8,280 nucleotides of DNA from Comamonadaceae bacterium (GTDB lineage: Bacteria > Pseudomonadota > Gammaproteobacteria > Burkholderiales > Burkholderiaceae_C), in assembly GCA_947478935.1 (NCBI GenBank), contig CANJXV010000103.1:1-8280 (forward strand), given 5' to 3'. The first letter of the stretch is position 1. The number at the start of each line of letters is the position of its first letter. Shown here piece after piece: positions 1 to 5,380 of the stretch. Under the pieces are notes generated by a model. That model searched no databases. It worked only from the letters and a program-made list of their open reading frames with translations, and was not told where the DNA came from. The position numbers and the translations under genes are program-made.

Positions 1-2147
1 ATGGCGTAGTCCATGAAAGAGCCGGTGAGCAACTGGCCGGTTTCGCGGTCATACACACAGTTTTCCATGAGGGCCTGGCCAATACCTTGCACCAGTCCAC
101 CGTGAACCTGACCTTCAACAATCATCGGGTTGATGATGGTGCCGAAGTCATCGACCGCAGTGAATTTTTCCACACGCGTCACGCCGGTAGCGGGGTCGAT
201 TTCAACTTCGCAAATATAGGTGCCTGCGGGGAAAGTGAAGTTGGTCGGATCGTAGAACGCGGTCTCGTTCAAGCCGGGCTCTAACTTGTCCAGCGGGTAG
301 TTGTGTGGCACATAAGCGGTGAGCGCCACCTGGCCAAAAGTGACTTTCTTGTCGGTGCCTTTAACGGTGAATTCTCCGTTAGCAAATTCGACGTCGGCAT
401 CGCTGGACTCCATCAAGTGGGCTGCGATTTTTTTGGCCTTAGTCTCGATTTTGTCCAGCGCTTTCATGATGGCAGCGCCACCCACCGAGATAGAGCGCGA
501 ACCGTAAGTCCCCATGCCAAAAGGCACGCGGCCGGTATCGCCATGTACAACGTCGACCGCGTCAACCGCGACGCCTAAACGGGCGGCAACGACTTGGGCA
601 AACGTGGTTTCATGGCCTTGTCCATGGCTGTGTGAGCCGGTGAATACGGTGACGCTGCCAGTGGGGTGCACGCGGATTTCGCCGCACTCAAACAGGCCGG
701 CGCGGGCGCCTAGGGCTCCCGCGATATTGCTAGGCGCAATGCCGCAGGCTTCGATGTAGCTGGAGTATCCGATACCGCGCAGCAAGCCTTTGGTCGCGCT
801 GGCCGCTTTGCGTCCGGGGAAACCGGCGACGTCCGCCATATCTTGCGCTTTGACCATGCAGCCGAGGTAGTCGCCGGTGTCGTATTGCAAAGCCACTGGC
901 GTTTGGTAGGGCCAGCTGTTGATGAAGTTGCGCTTGCGGATTTCGTCTTGCGACAAACCCATCTCCCAGCCGCAGCGGCTGACCAGGCGTTCCAGCAGGT
1001 AGGTGGCTTCGGGGCGGCCAGCGCCACGGTAGGCATCGACGGGCGCAGTGTTGGTAAACCACGAATCGACTTCCACATAAATTTGCGGGCAGGTGTATTG
1101 GCCGGCCAGCAACGTGGCGTACAAAATCGTCGGCACCGCAGTGGAGAAGGTAGACAGGTAAGCGCCCAGGTTGGCATGGGTGTGTACCCGCATACCCAGG
1201 AACTTGCCGTCTTTGTCCATGGCCATTTCAGCGTGGCTGACGTGGTCACGGCCATGCGCGTCGGTCAGGAAAGACTCCGAACGCTCGCAGGTCCATTTGA
1301 TCGAGCGGTTCACTTCTTTGGCCGCCCAGGTGAGGGCCACGTCTTCCGCATACAAATAGATTTTGGAGCCGAAACCGCCACCCACGTCAGGAGCGATCAC
1401 GCGCACCTTGTGCTCGGGTAAGCCCAGCACAAACGCAGTCATCAGCAAGCGCTCGACGTGCGGGTTTTGGTTGGACACATAGAGCACGTATTCCTCGGTG
1501 GCGCGGCTGTAATTGCCTATCGCGACGCGAGGCTCCATAGCGTTGGGCACCAGACGGTTGTTGATCAGGTCGAGTTTGGTGACATGCGCAGCGTTGGCAA
1601 ACGCGGCATCTACATTGCCTTTGTCACCCAGTACCCATTTGTAGCACTTGTTGTTTGGAGCGGCTTCGTGCAGTTGCGGGCCGGTGGCAGCATCGCGCAC
1701 GTCAACCACCGCGGGCAGCACGTCGTAATCGACTTGCACAGCTTCGGCTGCGTTTTTGGCTTGCTCCAGTGTGTCTGCGATCACCATGGCTAATTGGTCG
1801 CCCACATGGCGCACCTTGCCAAGGGCCAGCACCGGATGCGGCGGCTCGTTCATAGGCGTGCCGTCGGGGTTGTTGATCAGCCAGCCGCAGGGCAGGCCGC
1901 CCATCTTGCCTTCGAGGTCTTTGCCGATAAAGATACGGACTACGCCCGGCATGTCGGAAGCCGCGCTGATGTCAATGCTTTTGATCACGGCATGCGCGTG
2001 TGGGCTGCGCACAAAGACGGCGTAGCTTTGCGCTTGCATGGTGATGTCGTCGGTGTACTGACCGGCACCGGTCAGGAAACGATAGTCTTCTTTGCGACGA
2101 ACCGACTCACCGATATGCGGAAGGTTGGAAAAATCTGAGGCACCCAT
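1..2147 (-). CDS. coxL: Form II CoxL-like molybdopterin-binding subunit (xanthine dehydrogenase family), 3' end cut by window
   Basis: This is the large, Mo-cofactor-binding subunit of an aerobic CO dehydrogenase/xanthine dehydrogenase-type hydroxylase. It works in a complex with the Fe-S subunit encoded just upstream and, normally, an FAD subunit. The frame is open from ATG at 2147 to the window edge, giving 715 codons that start MGASDFSNLPHIGESVRRKE. Visible landmarks are VGGGFGSK (residues 255-262), the active-site loop AYRGAGR (372-378), GSHSHGQGHE (504-513) and GMGTYGSRS (544-552), all typical cofactor-contacting segments of the family. AYRGAGR is the form II signature; form I CO dehydrogenases carry a catalytic Cys in AYxCSFR, which is absent here. 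Real CO oxidation is therefore doubtful and the substrate is unknown. Members are about 780-800 residues, so some 70 residues are missing, including the stretch that would hold the catalytic Glu. The start is supported by AAGGAG eight bases upstream. Confidence 0.93.
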   Translation of the reverse strand, partial: MGASDFSNLPHIGESVRRKEDYRFLTGAGQYTDDITMQAQSYAVFVRSPHAHAVIKSIDISAASDMPGVVRIFIGKDLEGKMGGLPCGWLINNPDGTPMNEPPHPVLALGKVRHVGDQLAMVIADTLEQAKNAAEAVQVDYDVLPAVVDVRDAATGPQLHEAAPNNKCYKWVLGDKGNVDAAFANAAHVTKLDLINNRLVPNAMEPRVAIGNYSRATEEYVLYVSNQNPHVERLLMTAFVLGLPEHKVRVIAPDVGGGFGSKIYLYAEDVALTWAAKEVNRSIKWTCERSESFLTDAHGRDHVSHAEMAMDKDGKFLGMRVHTHANLGAYLSTFSTAVPTILYATLLAGQYTCPQIYVEVDSWFTNTAPVDAYRGAGRPEATYLLERLVSRCGWEMGLSQDEIRKRNFINSWPYQTPVALQYDTGDYLGCMVKAQDMADVAGFPGRKAASATKGLLRGIGYSSYIEACGIAPSNIAGALGARAGLFECGEIRVHPTGSVTVFTGSHSHGQGHETTFAQVVAARLGVAVDAVDVVHGDTGRVPFGMGTYGSRSISVGGAAIMKALDKIETKAKKIAAHLMESSDADVEFANGEFTVKGTDKKVTFGQVALTAYVPHNYPLDKLEPGLNETAFYDPTNFTFPAGTYICEVEIDPATGVTRVEKFTAVDDFGTIINPMIVEGQVHGGLVQGIGQALMENCVYDRETGQLLTGSFMDYA

Positions 2148-2155
2148 ATTGCTTG

Positions 2156-2161
2156 CTCCTT
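2156..2161 (-). promoter_or_regulatory. Ribosome binding site of the coxL-like gene
   Basis: On the minus strand this reads AAGGAG, eight bases before the ATG at 2147. It lies inside the 21-base gap after the small-subunit stop. It fixes the large-subunit start and indicates that the two genes are translated from one transcript. Confidence 0.8.
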
Positions 2162-2168
2162 GTATGGT

Positions 2169-2639
2169 TTAGGCAGAAGCCATGGCAGCAGCACCCTGCT
2201 GCACGGCTTTAACGATGTTTTGATAGCCGGTGCAGCGGCACATATTGCCCTCCAGATGCGTGCGCACTTCATCGGCGCTGGCCTTGGGGTGCTTGGCGCA
2301 CAGGTCGATAGCGCTCAAGACCATGCCCGGGGTGCAGAAACCGCACTGCAAACCGTGGCAGTCTTTGAAAGCGGCTTGCATCGGGTGCATGGTGCCGTCT
2401 GGCGCGGCCAGGCCTTCGATGGTGGTGATCTCCGCGCCGTCCGCTTGGGCGGCCAGGATGTTGCAGGATTTGACAGCATGGCCATCTTTGATCACGGTGC
2501 AGGCGCCGCACTGCGCGGTGTCGCAGCCCACGTGGGTGCCTGTCATATGCAAATGCTCGCGCAGCACCTGAACAAGCAGGGTATGGGGGGGGACGTCCAC
2601 TGAAACCTGGCGGTTGTTAACCTTCAATTGAACCTGCAT
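2169..2639 (-). CDS. coxS: CoxS-like (2Fe-2S)-binding small subunit of molybdenum hydroxylase
   Basis: This 156-residue electron-transfer subunit carries two [2Fe-2S] clusters that pass electrons from the Mo site to the FAD subunit. The N-terminal plant-ferredoxin-like domain (about 1-75) holds Cys39, Cys44, Cys47 and Cys59 (GCDTAQCGACTV then SC). The C-terminal helical domain holds Cys99, Cys102, Cys134 and Cys136 (QCGFCTPGM and MCRCTGY). All eight ligands are present, and the length matches the family norm of about 150-170 residues. No signal peptide is visible; small subunits of this type are cytoplasmic. The ATG at 2639 is preceded by GGAG at nine bases. The gene ends 21 bases before the large subunit, so both probably belong to one operon in S-L order. 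The same fold occurs in isoquinoline, nicotinate and aldehyde oxidoreductases, so the small subunit alone does not reveal the substrate. Confidence 0.95.
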   Translation of the reverse strand: MQVQLKVNNRQVSVDVPPHTLLVQVLREHLHMTGTHVGCDTAQCGACTVIKDGHAVKSCNILAAQADGAEITTIEGLAAPDGTMHPMQAAFKDCHGLQCGFCTPGMVLSAIDLCAKHPKASADEVRTHLEGNMCRCTGYQNIVKAVQQGAAAMASA

Positions 2640-2648
2640 AACGTATGT

Positions 2649-2652
2649 CTCC
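2649..2652 (-). promoter_or_regulatory. Ribosome binding site of the coxS-like gene
   Basis: On the minus strand this reads GGAG (within CGGAGA), nine bases before the ATG at 2639. It supports that start. Confidence 0.65.
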
Positions 2653-2666
2653 GGGAGGGGTTGTTA

Positions 2667-2692
2667 GAACGAATGACCCGATCATTATGTTC
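2667..2692 (-). promoter_or_regulatory. Candidate cox promoter region with operator-like inverted repeat
   Basis: A dyad AATGA-CCCGA-TCATT (2672-2686) is flanked by a second pair, GAAC (2667-2670) and GTTC (2689-2692). This makes an almost symmetric element of about 26 bases. On the minus strand the hexamer CATAAT (2689-2684) matches five of six bases of a -10 box and overlaps the right arm. No good -35 hexamer lies 16-18 bases behind it, which would fit an activator-dependent or repressed promoter. The element lies 28-53 bases before the small-subunit ATG. The repeat is seen directly; its role as promoter or operator is inference. Confidence 0.35.
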
Positions 2693-3004
2693 CTTGGCAC
2701 TGACCGTTTGCCCTAGTGAAAACCCTTGAACATACTCTTATTAAAAAGCGATTTGTTCCATCTTGGTGCTCTTGGCTTGGTACGAATCTGCCCTGCGCCA
2801 GGGGCCACTGTGGCGACACCGGGTAAGCCCGGATCCGATGGCTGACGGATTGAAAGTTCTTATGTCGGGCATAAGGGTATTTGCCCGGGCATTCAAGTCC
2901 CTAGTCAAGTTCGAAAGCAGTGGGGGCATTTGCAATGGCGAGGTAGGTAAAGCGGCCAATCGATGCACGCCACTTCAAAACAAAGCAAAACCCGCGCTAA
3001 GTGC

Positions 3005-3034
3005 TTGGTTTTTACCGGCTTTTTCCATTACAAT
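3005..3034 (+). promoter_or_regulatory. Candidate sigma70-type promoter of rimP-nusA-infB
   Basis: The hexamer TACAAT (3029-3034) matches a -10 box at five of six positions. TTGGTT (3005-3010), 18 bases upstream, is a weak -35 match. An A-rich tract at 2976-2991 could help as an upstream element. The predicted start near 3041 would place transcription just before the hairpin at 3046-3085. This is pattern matching only. Confidence 0.45.
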
Positions 3035-3045
3035 GCAAGCTTCAC

Positions 3046-3085
3046 GACCAAACGGGCGGGTAATTACCGCCCGTTTTTTTTGGTC
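3046..3085 (+). terminator. Rho-independent terminator/attenuator in the rimP operon leader
   Basis: The stem AAACGGGCGG (3050-3059) pairs perfectly with CCGCCCGTTT (3067-3076) around the seven-base loop GTAATTA. An eight-T run (3074-3081) follows, the classic form of an intrinsic terminator reading rightwards. In addition GACC (3046-3049) can pair with GGTC (3082-3085) across the T run, giving a longer alternative stem with a looped-out T stretch. No rightward gene precedes it, and rimP starts 23 bases later. I therefore read it as a leader attenuator and not a gene-end terminator. On the minus strand only three Ts follow the stem, so leftward termination is unlikely. Attenuation and NusA feedback in the nusA operon leader are known from E. 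coli; applying that here is inference. Confidence 0.75.
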
Positions 3086-3095
3086 GATCGTTTTT

Positions 3096-3100
3096 AGAGG
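3096..3100 (+). promoter_or_regulatory. Ribosome binding site supporting the TTG start of rimP
   Basis: AGAGG sits eight bases before the TTG at 3109. No comparable site precedes the alternative in-frame GTG at 3148, so this site favours the longer form of RimP. Confidence 0.5.
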
Positions 3101-3108
3101 CTGCTTAT

Positions 3109-3780
3109 TTGAAGGGCCGGACACCTTGGAAAGCGGGCATCAGCAAAGTGGCTTGGCAAGACATTGTGCGTCAAATTGTGGTCGGTTTGGGTTACGACCT
3201 GGTGGAGCTGGAGCGCTCTGCCGGCGGCCTGTTGCGAGTCACGATAGACCTGCCTTGGTTGCAGGCGGCAAAGGGTGCTGCGCAAGAAGAGCTGTTTGTG
3301 ACGGTGGAAGATTGCGAAAAGGTGACGCGCCAGCTGCAATTTACGCTGGAGGTTGAAGGCACGGCGTATAGCCGCTTGGAGGTGTCCTCGCCGGGAATTG
3401 ATCGTCCCCTGCGGCATGAGGCGGATTTTGAGCGTTTTGCCGGTCAGGTGATTGATATCACCTTGCGCGAGCCGATTGGCGCGGCTGCTGGCGGAGTGGT
3501 CCATGCCAAGCGCAAGAAGTTTCGCGGCACGCTAGAGCGGGTGCCAGAGGCCACTGATGCTGCGCATTGGCAGATTGTGTGGAGCGAGGCGCCGGCCATC
3601 AAGCCGGGCCAAAAGGTGAGCAAGAAGCGGCCCGCGCCGCCCTTGCAGGCCATGGGTTTTGCCCTGGATGAATTGCAAGAGGCGCGTCTGGCGCCCATTG
3701 TTAGCTTCAAGGGCCGTGGCAAAGGGCAGGCGGATGCGCTGCCGGAGCCTGGGGCCCATGGCGCCAATGATGCGGGCTAG
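3109..3780 (+). CDS. rimP: Ribosome maturation factor RimP
   Basis: RimP is a cytoplasmic factor needed for maturation of the 30S ribosomal subunit. The N-terminal domain (about 15-105 of 223) includes GLGYDLVELE (26-35), VEDCEKVTRQL (66-76) and the family hallmark EVSSPGIDRPLR (91-102). The C-terminal SH3-like domain runs from about 105 to 200 and ends FALDELQEARLAPIVSF. It is longer than E. coli RimP (about 150 residues) because of a loop at 49-62, a basic insert near 164-180 (PGQKVSKKRPAPP) and a Gly-rich tail. I recall similar extra loops in Burkholderiales homologues. The start is uncertain. TTG at 3109 has a good ribosome binding site, whereas GTG at 3148 (giving VAWQDIV, 210 residues) aligns better with the N-termini of homologues that I remember. 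It leads the nusA-infB operon, with 79 bases to nusA. Confidence 0.93.
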   Translation: MKGRTPWKAGISKVAWQDIVRQIVVGLGYDLVELERSAGGLLRVTIDLPWLQAAKGAAQEELFVTVEDCEKVTRQLQFTLEVEGTAYSRLEVSSPGIDRPLRHEADFERFAGQVIDITLREPIGAAAGGVVHAKRKKFRGTLERVPEATDAAHWQIVWSEAPAIKPGQKVSKKRPAPPLQAMGFALDELQEARLAPIVSFKGRGKGQADALPEPGAHGANDAG

Positions 3781-3797
3781 CGGTATTGAGTTGCGAT

Positions 3798-3824
3798 GAA
3801 CAAGTCATTGGATAGCACTTGTTT
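3798..3824 (+). other. Small hairpin in the rimP-nusA gap
   Basis: AACAAGT (3799-3805) pairs with ACTTGTT (3817-3823) around an 11-base loop, and an extra G-T pair extends it to eight. It is AU-rich, followed by T/G-rich sequence without a clean T run, and so is a poor terminator. It could be a processing site, a weak pause hairpin, or chance. Confidence 0.3.
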
Positions 3825-3846
3825 GTGTTTGTGAATTGAATTGTCA

Positions 3847-3850
3847 GGAG
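3847..3850 (+). promoter_or_regulatory. Ribosome binding site of nusA
   Basis: GGAG lies nine bases before the ATG at 3860. It selects that ATG over the upstream in-frame TTG at 3836, which would add only eight unconserved residues (MNCQESEG). Confidence 0.75.
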
Positions 3851-3859
3851 AGTGAAGGC

Positions 3860-5365
3860 ATGAATCGCGAATTGTTGATGTTGGTAGAGGCGATCTCCCG
3901 TGAGAAAAACGTGGAGCGAGATGTGGTTTTGGGAGCCGTGGAGGCCGCCCTGGCGCAAGCCACTAAAAAACTCTACGAAGGAGACGTGGATATCCGTGTC
4001 GCCTTGGACCGCGATAGCGGCAATTACGAAACCTTCCGCCGCTGGCACGTGGTGCCAGACGAAGCTGGGCTGCAATTGCCGGACCAGGAAATCTTGCTGT
4101 TTGAAGCCAAAGAGCAAATTTCGGACATTGAGGTCGATGAATACATCGAAGAGCCGATAGAGTCGGTGCCCATTGGTCGAATTGGCGCCATGGCAGCCAA
4201 GCAGGTCATTCTGCAAAAAATCCGCGACGCCGAACGCGAAATGCTGCTCAACGACTTTATGTCACGGGGCGACAATATTTTTGTCGGCACCGTCAAGCGC
4301 ATGGACAAGGGCGATGTGATTGTTGAAAGCGGCCGCGTCGAAGGACGACTACGTCGTGCTGAAATGATTCCCAAAGAAAACTTGCGCGCGGGTGACCGTG
4401 TTCGCGCAATGATTATGGAAGTGGACTTGACGCTGCGCGGCGCGCCTATTTTGCTGTCTCGCTCGGCTCCTGATTTCATGATCGAGCTTTTCCGCCAGGA
4501 AGTGCCGGAGATTGAGCAAGGCCTTTTGGAGATCAAATCTTGTGCTCGCGACCCCGGTTCGCGCGCCAAGATTGCGGTGCTCTCCTATGACAAGCGTATT
4601 GATCCTATAGGTACTTGTGTGGGTGTGCGCGGCAGCCGGGTCAATGGTGTGACCACTGAGCTGGCGGGTGAGCGTGTGGACATCGTGCTGTGGAGTGAAG
4701 ACCCAGCACAGTTTGTCATCGGTGCCTTAGCGCCGGCCAACGTCAGCTCCATCGTGGTGGACGAAGAGCGCCACGCCATGGACGTTGTGGTGGATGAAGA
4801 AAACCTGGCTATCGCCATAGGGCGCGGCGGTCAAAACGTGCGACTAGCATCCGAATTGACCGGTTGGAAGATCAACATCATGGACGCCGCCGAGTCGGCC
4901 CAGAAGCTGGCGGTAGAAACCGATTCGGGTCGCCGTTTGTTCATGGACAAGCTAGATGTGGACGAAGAGATTGCCGACATCCTGATCGCTGAGGGCTTTA
5001 CCAGCTTGGAAGAAGTGGCCTACGTGCCTCTGCAGGAAATGCTGGAAATCGAAAGCTTTGACGAGGATACGGTGCATGAACTGCGTACCCGTGCCAAAGA
5101 TGCGCTTCTGACCATGGAAATTGCGCGTGAAGAAAGCACGGCCAGTGTTTCGCAAGACTTGCGTGACTTGGAAGGCCTGAGCGCTGAACACATTGGGATG
5201 CTCGCCGAACACGGCATCAAAACCCTGGACGATTTGGCCGATTTGGCTACTGACGAACTTACAGAAATCACCGGCCAGTCTATTGACGAAGCCACTGCCC
5301 TGATCATGAAGGCGCGCGAACATTGGTTTACCGATGACGCCGCCGCTCAAGAGTCAAGGCCATGA
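3860..5365 (+). CDS. nusA: Transcription termination/antitermination protein NusA
   Basis: NusA binds RNA polymerase and nascent RNA. It promotes pausing and intrinsic termination and takes part in rRNA antitermination. The protein has 501 residues, close to E. coli NusA (495). The order of parts is: N-terminal polymerase-binding domain (1 to about 132, with YETFRRWHVVPDE at 56-68); S1 domain (about 135-200); KH1 with GTCVGVRGSRV (251-261); KH2 with AIGRGGQNVRLAS (319-331). Two acidic helix-hairpin repeats, AR1 (about 365-420) and AR2 (about 435-490), follow, as in other proteobacteria and unlike the shorter Gram-positive forms. I start it at ATG 3860, where homologous sequence (MNRELLMLVEAIS) begins and a GGAG is correctly spaced. 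It lies between rimP and infB, 15 bases before the latter. NusA may act back on the terminator-like hairpin at the head of this operon, but that is inference. Confidence 0.98.
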   Translation: MNRELLMLVEAISREKNVERDVVLGAVEAALAQATKKLYEGDVDIRVALDRDSGNYETFRRWHVVPDEAGLQLPDQEILLFEAKEQISDIEVDEYIEEPIESVPIGRIGAMAAKQVILQKIRDAEREMLLNDFMSRGDNIFVGTVKRMDKGDVIVESGRVEGRLRRAEMIPKENLRAGDRVRAMIMEVDLTLRGAPILLSRSAPDFMIELFRQEVPEIEQGLLEIKSCARDPGSRAKIAVLSYDKRIDPIGTCVGVRGSRVNGVTTELAGERVDIVLWSEDPAQFVIGALAPANVSSIVVDEERHAMDVVVDEENLAIAIGRGGQNVRLASELTGWKINIMDAAESAQKLAVETDSGRRLFMDKLDVDEEIADILIAEGFTSLEEVAYVPLQEMLEIESFDEDTVHELRTRAKDALLTMEIAREESTASVSQDLRDLEGLSAEHIGMLAEHGIKTLDDLADLATDELTEITGQSIDEATALIMKAREHWFTDDAAAQESRP

Positions 5366-5380
5366 AAGGTTACCCGCTAA

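Larger units (their letters stand above)
2640..3108. other. 469-base divergent intergenic region between coxS and rimP
   Basis: I see no convincing gene here. The cox-proximal part holds the operator-like dyad and an AT-rich stretch around 2738-2755. The middle part (about 2760-2970) is GC-richer and holds small hairpins. One is CCGGG-TAAG-CCCGG (2819-2832). Another pairs CGGGCA (2866-2871) with TGCCCG (2882-2887), extended by ATG/CAT (2862-2864 with 2890-2892). It also holds a direct repeat TCAAGT (2893-2898 and 2905-2910). The rimP-proximal part holds an A-rich tract (2976-2991), a candidate promoter and a terminator-like hairpin, both listed separately. I found no tRNA, SRP RNA or known riboswitch pattern by eye. 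Confidence 0.6.

Noticed and set aside
710..1421. Frames of 110-192 codons on both strands within the large-subunit gene
   Set aside because: The CoxL-like frame carries all the conserved motifs continuously through this stretch, so the others are shadows.
2694..2717. Sigma54-like promoter (TGGCAC followed by TTTGC) on the plus strand
   Set aside because: The GG and GC elements are 12 bases apart and not the required 10, and the site points away from the cox genes.
2880..2905. tRNA-like T-arm (loop TTCAAGT)
   Set aside because: The flanking five-base stems do not pair, and no acceptor or anticodon arm can be drawn around it.
2741..2968. 75-codon minus-strand frame in the intergenic region, starting with GTG
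   Set aside because: It has no ribosome binding site, no recognisable domain and an Arg/Ser/Pro-rich composition typical of chance frames in GC-rich DNA. It spans the hairpins, so it is treated as noncoding.
2763..3356. 197-codon plus-strand frame running into rimP
   Set aside because: It crosses the terminator-like hairpin and overlaps rimP out of frame. The rimP frame is clearly the real one.
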